From Metellina segmentata (lineage: Eukaryota; Arthropoda; Arachnida; Araneae; Tetragnathidae), in assembly GCA_947359465.1 (NCBI GenBank), contig OX375878.1:87704377-87768376 (forward strand): a DNA stretch of 64,000 nt, in the 5' to 3' direction. Shown here in pieces: positions 1 through 13,500 of the stretch (positions are counted from its first letter, which is position 1; each line of letters begins with the position of its first letter). The position numbers and the translations under genes are program-made. The notes under the pieces were generated by a model. The model was not told the DNA's origin. It made no database searches and saw only the letters and a program-made list of their open reading frames with translations.

Positions 1-35
1 TTAGTGCGAATCCAGATATTAGTCCACCTGGAGTG

Positions 36-103
36 AATGTGTGGCCTCTCTATAAACAGGTCGTGCCTAGAATGTGTGGCCTCTATAAACGGGTCGTGCC
101 TAG
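36..103 (+). repeat. Tandem duplication of 33-35 bp
   Basis: aatgtgtggcctct...ggtcgtgcctag occurs at 36-70 and 71-103. Confidence 0.85.
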
Positions 104-118
104 ATGTATGTGATGCCG

Positions 119-585
119 TGGTATGTATGTGATTTGTAACGTGATCTCACCTCTCTTGGTGCATCAGGGTAACGCAAAGTTGTTTACAAATCCACCCTTA
201 TAAAATTAAGTGAAACCGCCATTGCTATGTATCGGAAATGGATGCAATTCCGCAACAACTTACTACATTTTACTACAAACTATTTTTCCAAAATTGATGT
301 GAAGATAATTGTGTCTCACTTCAATACTTCACCCATATGGAGTCAGATTCTATTTCTTCATCCATTAAATAGCTTTCTGTAAGCCTACGAGATTTCAACT
401 AAAATTATACTAACAATTGTTTGATCTTATTAACCTTTGTTTAGCATAAATTAATGCGAAATGACAAACCATTCCAAAGCAATTTCTGACTTAACATATA
501 CAAAATATATAGTATGTATGTGATGTGTAACGTGACCCTTCCCTCCCCCTTTGCATTAGATTAACGCCAAGGGGTTCACAATTCT
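119..585 (+). repeat. Pair of diverged 75-bp direct repeats
   Basis: gtatgtatgtgatttgtaac at about 121 and gtatgtatgtgatgtgtaac at about 513, each followed by a related stretch ending aacgc..gttyacaa. Confidence 0.5.
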
Positions 586-1485
586 GCCATTTTAGGGTCG
601 TGATGAATAACTTTCAATCGGCTGGGGATTGAAAAATATGTGTTATTTAATTTTAATTCAGGGTAAGTGTTTAGGTAAGCAATAATCACCCATATAATTT
701 AATTATCATAAGGATTATAAATGGCATTTGCATTATGTTTTATGTCATAAAATTGCCATGAAAGCACCATTTTATTTATAAAAGTTAAAGTAAACTCTTC
801 GTAGAGAAAAGATACTTACAGGATATGATGAAGTTTTCAAGATTTTAATCTAAAAACTGGATGCTCAAGCAGTTTCGGGTTGCAGTTGGAGGTTTCTGTC
901 GCAATTGTTCTGCTGTAATCAAAATGTGTTAATTTTTTTTAAGTTGTATGCTTCACTTATCCTGCTGATGGAAGTTTCTGCGGCTACGTTTCTTCAACGG
1001 GATTCTAGAAATGGTGACCGAGATGTGTTTTTAAATGTCACTTTCTGTATGGAGCCAGATTAAACGTATGATAATTAAAAGTATTGCTAACCTCAGGGTG
1101 AAGAATTCGATGAAATAGTTTCAATAAACTATATAAGACTATTTGAATATCTAAGAAGGTCCTTCATAAGGGGGTCGGGATATTGAGATCTTAGTTCATG
1201 GGCACCGGCAAATTAAACAATAACTACGCGTAATACATATGGGAATTTCCTGAGTGGTCCGTTATTTAACCTGGGGTTTGGGATATAAATGTGTAAGGGG
1301 CTTGTGAGTCTAAATTAATTTTATGTTATGGAACCAGTAATTTTCCAGGTTGGAAAATTATAAATGTCATTTCTGCTTTCTACTTAAATAATTGTACTAA
1401 AATTATAGAACTGCTCATGCCGGATTTTAAGAATGAATTTTTAAATTTTTCAGCACTTAAAATTGAATTTTCGAACATATCTTAA

Positions 1486-1697
1486 CCCATTGAGCGTCAT
1501 AAGATTTTCGAGTAGTGTAGTATTGCTTTTCCCCAACAGCTTGCACTGATTAATTTCATCGATTAATTGAAATAAATCTCAGGAATGATTTTATTGGTCA
1601 CCAAGGTTAAGACTGGTTAAAACATTTAAAAAACTGGTGCATTTAGGAAACACTGCAGGTTTCAGAACGAATATATGCACGTAACCCCTTTAGAGGG
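1486..1697. mobile_element. piggyBac-like MITE (TTAA)
   Basis: 212 bp between TTAA (1482-1485) and TTAA (1698-1701). Ends are CCCATTGAGCGTCATAAG and, reversed, CCCTCTAAAGGGGTTACG. Length and ends resemble the copies at 4663 and 14651. Confidence 0.5.
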
Positions 1698-2724
1698 TTA
1701 AATATAATAAAATATTCTTAATACATTTATTTATTTTAAATGAAATAAATTCAATAAAGGAGAAGAAAAACTTTTCGGTACTGACACTACAATAAATTGT
1801 ATAATACTTTATTTCCAGTTTTGGAAACCCTCACACAATTGAGTTTTTAGTCAATTGTTTGATAAGCTCACGATAATTTAATTATGGTTTTGAAACTTAT
1901 CAATTCTAAGGTCAAAATTATCTGCCTTTCAAGTATTATTTAGATAAAACCTTTATCGCCTCGAACTGGAAACACCTGCAAGTAACTGATAAATACTTTC
2001 TTGTTACAGGTGCTCGCTTTGAAGAAGACACCCCTTGGATATCTGAGCTAAATTTGACACACTTTCAATTATATGCGATTTCGACTGGAAGAGATAGATT
2101 AATCTACAGAGGAAACAGATAGAAGTTTCGCATTCAGGATTAATCACCATCAATGTGCTTTTCATTCTGGAAAAACAGTAACCACCAGGAAAACTTATTC
2201 AATTGCATGTTTATTTCATACCTGTTTTAATCTTCGGAGTATTCATTGGAATCAAATATATATCGTTTTTTTAGTCAAGTACCCGTATTCCAGTTATATG
2301 ACAATTGATTAGAACATTGATATTAGTGTTTCGATGTTGTTTATTTTCTAAAGATTCATTAGGAAGTAAATAGTGTTTTTCAAAGTGTCAAAGTTAAGGA
2401 ATGAAATTTACGTGGAATGCTTCTAATATTCATTTAATATTTTTCATGAAATGTTCGAGACGATATTTTAATCCGGAAAAAAGTGGTGAATGCAAGCTAC
2501 TGTTTTCTTTTAGAGAACGGATTTCATAGGTAAATGAATGAAAATATCAGTGGATTGTTCTGTTATTCTTAGATATTTTACAGTTTATTGTGCTATATTA
2601 CATTCACAGTTTGAGACATGGAGTGATAAAGTTGCTCGATGTTTCTACGTGTCCAAAGAGTTTGTGCATCATTTTCAAATAAACAAATACTCCAACTGAG
2701 ATATTTGAGACAGAAGTACTAAAG
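1698..2724 (+). other. Upstream region and 5'UTR of the GATA gene
   Basis: No coding frame. A plausible acceptor (cttgttacag) ends near 2008 and could begin a 5'UTR exon. No promoter can be placed by eye. Confidence 0.3.
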
Positions 2725-4522
2725 ATGGCTCGTTCCCACGAGGACAGGGGAAAGGTCCCGCACCATAAGAAGGATGATGATTCTGATACAACGGATGAAC
2801 GCTCAATCAGCGACCACGAACAGAGTTTGGAACAGGAGAATCATAGTGGTTCATCATCCAGTAGAGAAAATACCATCGATTCATCCAACACCGAGCCATC
2901 AAAACAAAGGCAGGCTTATGCATTAATTAACTCAAAACAGATCGAAACTTTATCCAATATGAGTCATCACCTTCATTTGAACAAATATATCGAAGGGAAT
3001 AAACCTTTGGAGCACCATTCCAGCTTCCATGACGAGCAACCTCACATTCACCATCAGTCCATCCATACGGATAATTCTGCCCATATTCAGTTGCGTCAAC
3101 ATGGAGGACACATGTATGCCAATTACCATCATACCATCAACGAACAAAACAGGGGTGAAATGGACTTGACTTCGTCCGCGATGAACAATCACTACGAGAG
3201 CCAGCATACTGTGCATGATTCCCTGCCTCCTATGGCTCACCAGCAGGTACAGGATAAAAACAACTGTTCCGACGACGACGCGCATTTAAATCATATTCAG
3301 CAGCAATATTCAATAACAGACAGTGAAGGTGTGACGCACCTCATCAACTTACAAACTCATCAATCATCTGTACTTCATTCGGGGAACCATCATGTATCGC
3401 CTCATGATGAAGACAAAGACAACCACCAGAATAGCTGCGAAGAAAACTGCGACCAGTCCCCTCGTATGCATCCAATGAATCCGGACTCGCCGCAAGGAGA
3501 GAATGAGTTGAATGACACCCATATGAGAAGTATAGCTGCACACAACGACAGTAATGCCGAGTCTCAAATGTCTCGACAGCACTTACTACAGCGTCAAATA
3601 GTGGAGGATTGCAATGACATGGCTCTCGAGTCTCATCTAGCGCAATTACATCCTCCAACCGAACAGTCCATACTGAACAATACCGACGCTGACGGTCACT
3701 CTTCAGTGCTGCACCATCGTCAGCTCCTGCAGTCAGGAGCTGATCTTGAAAGCGATCTCCAGCAAATGGATCACGATCGGGAAGCTGAACATCATCCACA
3801 CAACTCTTCAATGCTACACGACAAGGACATGGCCGCACAAATAATACAGCACGGTGGCGACCTTTCGCATCGGCTGACCTTAGACCTCTCCGGGGCCACG
3901 CACACCTCGAACTTTCCCCACATCAGAAGTCCGACGTCCCCAAGGGATTTCATAGCAGACCGCTTAGGATACCACATAAACAATTCCTTGCATTCAGATT
4001 TCAGGACACTTTCCAATATCAATGAATCCTCCGACCCCGCGATGGATCACTTGCCTCTGAGGAGCATCCTAGCAACGTCAACTGTGAACTATCTAACACC
4101 TGCACCAATTATTGGTCAGCGAGAAGGAGGGCTTGATCCTAACATGCAGGCAGTAGCGACACCAACGGTTACTTACCACCACTTACCCGATGGCAATGAC
4201 ACTTCTGGAGTCGCAACAAGCAGTCCTCTGTTCTGCTCGAGTGTCAACACGGCATCCGTTTCGTCTAAGCTGTTGGGTCTCTCGCCTTATGGGCGAAGCC
4301 ATGACAGCAACAACATTGGCTCCCTCATGTGGAGTCAAATCAACGAGGAACTGGTGTCGAAGTCATCACCTATACCTTTACCTATCACGGCTTCGAGTAT
4401 GTTAGCGAGGTCTAACAATTCTGGTCATGTTTCTTCTTATGTACCCGAGTTGAGCACTTGGAGTGGGTACGAGAATGGACCCCAAAATGTGCAGATGCAG
4501 CTGACTCCTCATCCGTCTGGAG
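2725..4522 (+). CDS. GATA factor coding exon 1
   Basis: Encodes residues 1-599 plus the first base of codon 600. The ATG at 2725 has a good context (aaagATGg) and is the first methionine of the long frame. The exon ends before the strong donor gtgagt at 4523. The reading frame continues into the intron to 4578, but that tail is intronic. Composition is rich in His, Gln, Asn and Ser with no recognised domain. This region probably carries the activation function, which is typical of the part of GATA proteins before the fingers (inference). Confidence 0.9.
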
Positions 4523-7500
4523 GTGAGTTAAATTGGTTCTTATGCCGATTGGTCACATCACATCGACTATCTTTCTAGTTCTGTTTATTTAAACATGAAT
4601 TTTTGTTTGAAAAAAAGGTTTAATGTAATGACTTTTAATGCACATCATATAGTTTTCATTAACCCTCCACGTGGTTTCGACGAGATATCTCGACCATCAA
4701 GATCCAACCAATTTTGCTAATTACGAGATATGCCGTACACCAAGGTATTACCGATTTCTTTTTTCATGACGACAAGATCAAGATCTGGTCTGGTTTTTTT
4801 CGAATGACGAGATATCTCATCCATTATGATCTGGTCTGTTTTACAAATGACGAGATATCTCGAAAACCGCCAAGAGGGTTAATGAACGAAACAAAATTAG
4901 GTGATAAATTGAAGAAATTAATGAATTTTTTTAAAGTGATTTAGGTAGGGGATTGGGGAAATTGAGAGAACCATTTCTCTACGATTAAAAAAATAGTTTA
5001 GTAACTGAAATCAAAATAAAACCCAGACATACATTACAGTAGTTTCTGTAACACTTTCTAGTTAGAGGTTATTTTTGGCTCCCTTACTTTAGACTACCTT
5101 TATTATTTTTAATAAAGACAGAATATCATTGTTTTTATTTAAAAAAAATTATGTGACACTTCTACGATTCCCACTTTGAGAATGATGTAAGGTTTAAATA
5201 CTCGATTTTAGCTTTTTGTATAAAGCAAATAAAAAAAGTAGAGGCCACATTTCTTAAACCTTTCAATAAAAATGTTTTTGAAAACTGAAAATTCCATTAT
5301 TCTTTGCAAACTTGAATTAGATTATTATGTATCGTACATTGTTAGCTGTATTATAGATAATCTCAGAACTTTAATGTTTAGCTAAAAAGGATTGTTTTTC
5401 TTAATTTTTTTCATTTTAATGAGATTAATAAACATTTTTATATCCAGTTAAACAAAATTAATTTTATTATGTTTTACATAATTTTATTCTTTAACATGTA
5501 AAATATTGTATTTAAAAAAAATGGAAAATATATAAATTTTAACTGTAAGAGAACTTCTATAAAATTGTAACTAATCTTTAGCTATAGCCCATAACGAAAG
5601 TTTATTAAAAAGATGTAAACTTGTCAATTGGCTTAAAATAAATAAATTCTACTCTAAAAGGCTTACTAAAATTACATATTTTCCCTCCAGTTCTTTTCCC
5701 AACATCTTGTAGATAGACTTTATCATTCTCTTTAATATGTAAACAATGCTATCATTATGAAAACTATGCTCATTGATTTTTTGGCTGTTGAAATCAGATA
5801 CTTTGAACACGATACCAAAATAATTTATAAACCAGATTTAGAAATATCTTTAAAGGCCTAGTTTAACCAAAAAAAAATCTTTATATGACCTCAATTTAGC
5901 CAAACCAAAAGTAATACAAAACTAAAAACAAAATCATTTTTAATTTCCCTCTATTTACGTCACATTTTTATCATGCTTTTTTGAGGAAATATAAAAGAAA
6001 ACTTTTTAAGGTTTATGGATCATGAAAAATGGAGGGCCGCTGTAGATCGGTCGGAAAAGTTGCGGATTAGCAACAGGAGGGTTGTGAGTTCGAAACTCGG
6101 TCCAAGAAAAGTCTTCGTGTACGTGGGGACTGGTGCACGTTAAATCTGTTATTGCATCTTGTATTTGGCATTTCATGGCACAATATGGTTTTTGCGCTGT
6201 AAAACTCAACCCAACTAACCAACCAACTCGACGTTGTCTGGCTTGTGTTTGACGCAGCATTGCTAAATATGAGTCTCGCGGACAAAACTCAACCAAAGAA
6301 ATCACTAAGCTGCTAAGCATTCAAGGAATGTAAAATGTGAAAATCTATCTATCCATTTGAATGTGCCACTAGCACACACGTACAGACAGTTTTGTTTCGT
6401 TTTGCTTGTAGGTAGATACTTAATTGACGTCGTACTGGGGCAACACAACGGGATTGTCGACGATCCGGTATCACCCCCCCTGAAGGGAAAGATCCGAGGA
6501 CACTATCACGTAATTTTGAACCATGGTCAGATGACGGGGTCTCACCTGACTTGGCACCCCACTCTCCAAATTTCAAAAAGCTGCCAACGTGGGGACATTT
6601 GAGGTCACGACAGATTTGACGTCCGCAGCCCCTTATGTACATGCGGTCTTTGGTTGGATTCGAATTCGCAACCCTCCGGTCGCTAATCCTTTGCTTGTGG
6701 GACTGATCCCGGACCGTTGTCAATAGCCCGTCGTGTTGCTCTAGTACGACGTTAACTAAAAATTACCAATTACCTTTGCTTGTGAAAAGTGAGCCCGGTT
6801 GGATGGTAATGGTAATGGTAATTTTAGTTAACGTCGTACTAAAGCAACACGACGGGCTATTGACGACGGTCCGGGATCAATCCCTTAAGGGAAAGATCCG
6901 AGAACAACACCTCGTAATTTTGAACCACGGTCAGATGACGAAGCAACACCTGAGCTGGCACCCCACTCTCCAAACTTCCACATCAACCCAACGTGAGGAC
7001 TTTCGGCCACGACAGATTTAAGGTGCACCAGTCGCCTCTACACCATACGCTTACAAACATCCATGCCCGGACCCGGACTCGAACCAGGAACCTTCCGATC
7101 TAGAGGCTAACACCTTAACCACTATACCGGTTGGTCGGCGAGCCAGGTTGGAAGAGTAACGAATTAGCAACCGGAGGGATCCGAGTTCGAACCTAACCAA
7201 AGACCTTCGTGCACTGGTAAAGGGCTGGTGACTCAAATGTCCTTATGTTTGCGTGGTGTGGAAGTTTGGAGAGTGGGGTGCCAACTCAGTTGTTTTTCTC
7301 GTCATCTGACCGTGGTTCAAAATTACGAGGCGTCGTCCTCGGATACCTCTATTCGGGATTGATCCAGAACCGTCACCACAAGCCCGTTGTGTTGCTCCAG
7401 TGCGACGTTAATTAAAATACCTAATAACTTGTGAAAAGCAACGCATACAAACCGAATTGAGCGATTCATCAACAGTTTTATTTTATGAACGTGCGTAGAA

Positions 7501-10500
7501 AGAGCCAACTCATTTGAAACGTGGCGGTGCCTAAACTGCTTCATGATCCCTCCTTTGATTAACTTCGTATATCAATTACGATCGTAGGTTTTATCTCATC
7601 TGATCGTTTTTCAGAGTGCATATACGTTAGTGTTTTCTTTGCACGATTTATAAAGTAAACTGCTTAAAGCTGGCATGATAGCCTAGTGACCGGTGTTCTG
7701 ACACTCAGCTGAACAGGCTTTTGATTAGAGTCCCGGTCTTGGCCCGGATATTCTAGTGTGATTCAGAATCAACTTTTAGCCATAAATCCCGGTTTAATTA
7801 GCTCAAGGATTGATCTTGAAGCGTCACCAATAGCCCGTTGTGTTGTTCCAGTGTGACGTTAACCTTTAAATTACGGCCTGTACAGCAGTTGTACCTTGAT
7901 CGCAGCAAGAAGGAATTTAGACTACAGACAGTACAGTACATAGTTGTACCTTGAAAGCTCTAAGAATCGCGCAAAGTTATAACTGAGACTATGGCCGGTA
8001 CTGCAGTTGTAACTTGAAAGAGAGAGTTATTAACTCGCGCCAAGAAATAATCGCTCCAGTTATATCTATAGCAGTAGTCAAAAGATTGATTAAATACCTA
8101 CCTACCAGATATAATTAGCTCATTCGTATTTAAAAATCTGACCTGACATCACCAAATCAATTTGCTAATTTTTACTATTCATAAAAGTACATGGATTTTC
8201 TAGCAATCACTGCAACGGATCCCTCTTGTAATTCGATCCGCGGTAGGCCGGTGGGAACATTAACACATTCGCAAACGGAGGATTGCGAGTTCTATTCCCA
8301 ACAAAGACCGCTGTGTACAAAAGGGGCTGGTGCACGTTAAATCTATAGTGGCCTCAAATGTCCTTCCGTTGACGTGGTGTGGAAGTTTAGAGGGTGAGGA
8401 GCCAGCTCAGGTGTGACCTCGTCATCTGACTGTGGTTTAAAATTACATGTTGTTGTCCTTGGGTCTTTCCCTTTGGGTTTGATGCGGGACCGCCGCCAAT
8501 AGCCCCTTGTGTTCATCCAATGCGACGTTAATTGAAATACATATCTCTACACTCATTAAAAGTACCCATATTCCAAAGTTTCGGAAAGGAGCATAGTTTT
8601 ACCAAAACAAATTTGAAAACCTCAAAGAAACCTTCGACCCAGAATTTTTATAATTATTACTTTATTTATAATTTTGTTATTTTGTGTTTTTAATTATATT
8701 AACTCATGGTTTTACCATTTGGCGTACTATAGTTTAAAGCTGAAAATAAAATTATTATGATTTTTTTATTATTTTATTATACTATGTTTTTTTTAAATAC
8801 CTTCAAGTCGGTCATCTCTTATTGAGTGAGTACCTATGGTAGAAAGATTTGACCTAAGCAAAAACAATATTTGTTGATTAAGATACACATTTTTAAATTT
8901 CACGTTGATAAAAATATGTCTATTTTGGTCTAATAAATGCATTCTTATTTATTTACTAGCAAAATACCCGACCTTACTCGGTTTGAATTGGTTTACTCTA
9001 GATTGAAGAGATGATGAAAATATATAATGACTTACGTTTTTTGTAGAATGAAATAATATTTTAAAACCTTTCGCCATCTTTAAAATTTCTACAACTTACT
9101 TTGGACACAAATCCTACACATGCATATCTATTCATCTAATACATTTCACATACATCGCACTCTTACTGTATGACAATGCTACAAAATGACGAAAGCTGAC
9201 ACTAAGGTTTCTAGTACAAAAGACAATTTTGAGGGAGATTTGGAATTCCATTTCTTAAGTTCTTTTCATGTTCAACTCCATTAATAAACACGACAATTAT
9301 CTGCGAGTACTCTCGCACTCATAGTAAACAAAACAATATTTTTTTACTTGTGGCACTCTTGTATCTGGCATGCGACAAAATGGCATTGTTGAATTTCGCA
9401 ATTTTCTCCTGTCTTTATAACAAAGAATATTTTAATGTTTGAAAAGTTGTAGTTCGGATTTTTTAAACATTATTATTCTTTCAATAATGGCATATTTACA
9501 CTTACAATTTGCTTTATTCTGACTTACCTGTTACTTTTAGTCGAATACTTTGTGGTGGTGTTGCGTGTGATAAAAGAGAAACACGATTAAAATAATAAAT
9601 ATTTGAAAAGAAAACTACGAAATGAAGCAAAATAAAAGATGTCGGGTAAAAGTTGTTCTAAAGATTTTAATTTGTGATTCCTTTTTTTTTTTATCTCTTG
9701 ATCTTGCAGTTGCCACAACTTACAACTAAAAAGTGTATAAAATTTAGAAATGCAAAATTAATTCAGAGCGAAAGAAACACGAGTTTCCGTTTTATTCCCG
9801 TTCGTTGTAAAATATCGTCTGTCCCAAATGTTCGGAAATCGTTTACATTGCGCAAAGAACAAAAATAAGACTCGAAATAAATAAAGTATCAAAGCTAAAA
9901 TTTCACCATAAATTTTTTTTTTTTGAAAATAATTGGTTTTTGAGCAGTACTGGTAAAGCAAATCAAAGTAATCGTAATACTCAATTCATTCCAATTTTTC
10001 GAAAACTACCAAATTGTGGCTGATTTAAGTATACTTACTCAGGTGTTTTAGCATGAAACTCTTCTAAATATAACAATAAAGAAATGTTTAATATTGCATT
10101 CACTAAACTAATAGATAATGTATAAAATAAAACACATTGTAATCAAATATCTGGAATAAAATTCATGTGATGCTTCCACAAACACACAAACACAAAATCG
10201 AACATAGAACAGATAGACGGACAGACAGACTTTCGCAACCAATTCCACTCACTAAATGAAGATATATACTCACTGTATGCAAATGTCCATGAAAATATAT
10301 TAAACCGTATGGACGTGTATAGGGCACAACATACAGACAGACACCAAACGTAAAAGAAGCGGATTCAGCATCAGTAGGGTCCAAAACGGATATAAAACTT
10401 GAAATGGGTCGAAAATATTGAATGTACAAACAAACACTCCATTCTTATTTATATAGATAATTTTTAAATATCTTAAAGTAGGTCCTGTCTTTTTGAGAGA

Positions 10501-13500
10501 AGATTGACCTATGGTAATAACAATCGATAATAATGTTTGTTGATTAAGATACACATTTTTTATATCATCATATATATTACAAGCCCAATGAACCATACAC
10601 TAAATATAGTAGTTTTTAATATTTAGGACATAAAATTATAGTATGAAATCAACACAGTTCAGTGCAATAGGTTAGTAAAATATTAGTTTTTATTAATTTG
10701 AAAATTTATGAAAGTGTAATTTTTTTTGAACAGTTATTTAAAATTAGTCTAACAAAATTTGAAAATTCAAAATCAAATTACGTTTTCATTGATGACATAA
10801 GATACCAAAGTTTCGTCACAGTTGCACAAGCAACTGTGGGGGGGGGGTCTTCATTTTCAGAATATAGACCCGTAATAGCCCGGTTGGTAACAGACTAGCA
10901 ACTCGAAGGTTGCGAGTTAGCGTGTTAAAAGAGGGCTGTAGCGCGTTACAACTGTCGTGGCATCAAACGCCCCCACGTTAGAGTGTGGAAGTTTGAAGAG
11001 TGGGGTGCCACCTCATGTGTGACCTCGTCATCTGACCGTGGTTCGAAATTACGTGATGGTGTTACCGGATCTTTTCTTTGAGGATTGTCCAAGATTACCA
11101 ATAGCTCATTGTGTTCCTCCAGCGCGACGTTAATTAAAAACGACCATTTCAGAATGGGTAAGGTAATGTAATTTTTATTGATGTAGTACTAGAGCAACAC
11201 AACGGGCTATTGACGACGGACCGAGATTAATCCCCTACGGGAAAGATCCGAGGACAACACCACGTAATTTTGAACCAATGTCAGATGACGAGGCAACACC
11301 TGAGTTGGCACCCCACTCTCCAGACTTCCACACCAACACAACGTGAGGACTTTCAGCCACGACAGATTTAAGGTGCACCAGCCGCCTCTACATCATATGC
11401 TTACAAACATCCATGCACTGACTCGGATTCGAACCAGGAACCTTCCGATCTAGAGGCTAACACCAATTCAGAATAAAAAATGATTACTTTTTTACAAAGT
11501 CAATACAGTATTCTCCTTTGTAGCTTTGTTTGTGTTTCTCCAGTAAGATGGTAATTAACTACCTACATCTTTGTAGTTTTGGTGCCGCGGTAGTTCGATT
11601 GGAAGAGTAGCGAAAGAAAAGTAACTCGATCCAACCATAGACCGTTGTATATAAAGTGGGCTGGTGCACGTTAGATCTCTCGTGGCCTCAAATATCCCAC
11701 GTTGATATAGCGCATAAGTTTGAAAAGTGAGGTACAGGCTCAGGTGTTGACCTCGTCATCTGACAATGGTTTAAGAATACGTGGTGTTGTAATCGACTCT
11801 TTCGCTTTAGGATGCTTCCAGGACCATCGCCAATAGCATGCTGTGTTGTTGCAATGTGACGTTAATTTAAGTACCTATCTACCCTTCTAGATTCGTTTCA
11901 AAAGGTTTTATTTACTGAATCATTTTATGTTTATTTGTTATTTATGTTTTATTGTTTTGAGGTCTCAGTGCATATCTATTCAGATTCAGTTCGCATACTA
12001 CCAAAAATGCAGCCATTCATAATGCACTATTATATATGTTTTCGGTGACGCTATTGTTAAATGCATATATTACGAAGAATCCTGTATAAAATTAGTACAG
12101 CAGGAAATAGTATTATGATCAATAAACTTAATTTTTAAATATTATACACACACAAATTTTTTAATTCCGTGTAAACATATATTTTACTATAGATAAATCT
12201 ATATTCTACCTCTCAGATGCTGAAATTTTTAACTCTAACTGAAATTTTTCTTATAAGTATAAACATTTGCTATTTTAAAGGGGTCCGGGACACAATGAAA
12301 TTATTTTTTTATTAATTAATTTAGAATTTAGAATATTTTTGCACTGATTACCCATCTAACTAATAAACTAAATCACAACACAAAATTATTCCAAAAGTTT
12401 TTTTTAAATTTTGAATTAAAATTTGTTGAGAAAAAGAGGGGTTATTTTAAATTGCTAAAACTTAAAATATTCTTGATCAATTTTCAAAATTCTTGCAGTA
12501 AATTATTCACAAATGTATAAACTTTCATTTTGATTCAGCAATTAATAAAATATTAATTTAATAAAAAATAAAAAATATTTCAATGAAAATTTTTGAAAAT
12601 TTTAAGGTACTTTTTTTTAAAAAGTCATATTTTTAAAAATAAATATTTTTTTAAAATTTGCTGCATCAAAATTAAAGTATAATGTTTGAAAAGATATATT
12701 CCAAATTTCAACCCTTAAACTTTATCGGTTTTCGACTTATAGCAATTTGAATACAGGAAATCATGAAAAAAAATATCATGGATTGAAAAGCATTTAAAAT
12801 TTTAAAGACAGATGTTGTTGCCATGAGAGTTAGATTTTCAAAACAACGCACCACAAAAATGATTATATCTCTAGTTCTAATTAAAATAGAAACATGATTT
12901 AGACGTCATTTTAAGCAGAAAAACACAGAGAATTTCTTAAAATAATAAAAAAAAAATTTGAAAAATTGACGATTTTTGTGTTCCGGACCCCCTTAAATGT
13001 GGTCACGAGGAAAATTCTAGTTTCATTGGTTAAGTTTATTTTCACGATTTTGAATGACAACTTTTCTTTAAAAAATTATTACGTTCGCTAATTTTACATG
13101 CTTTCTTCTTCATGAGAGATGAGAAAGAATTGTCTTTTGAAATTGAGTCTATACTGAATATTTTACAAACAGTTTCAGTTGTATGTTAGGTTCATCAATC
13201 GTAATCCAACTAGTCTATGTCACAAACTAATCATAATTTCATAATTATAAGCAATAAAGTATGTTCATATAATTATGGAAGAGAGAATATATTTTTGGTA
13301 TCCCTTTATGATTTTCTGTTCCTTGCATCATAATCATGAAGAGAATAAAATGCTACTATACCAATGGTGATTTTTGATGTATTACTTTCCAGACATTTTC
13401 AACTTGGTTATTGTAAAATGTTAATGAACTTAACCAAAAACGTGATAAAAAATGACGACTCTATGGCACTCAACTTGACAGTATAGAGGGCCAGAATGAA

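Noticed and set aside
2950..4405. Minus-strand and alternative-frame ORFs of 70-164 aa over GATA exon 1
   Set aside because: Shadows of the GC-richer coding exon; no domains.
6821..7140. Functional tRNA gene on the minus strand
   Set aside because: It has A and B boxes, but the tRNA-like part continues into the SINE body and occurs in several diverged copies; no cloverleaf acceptor stem was evident.
10163..10596. Minus-strand ORFs of 88 and 98 aa, and similar ones at 16810-17234 and 27133-27378
   Set aside because: All lie in the 5' part of the Helitron family and reflect the same non-coding repeat sequence.
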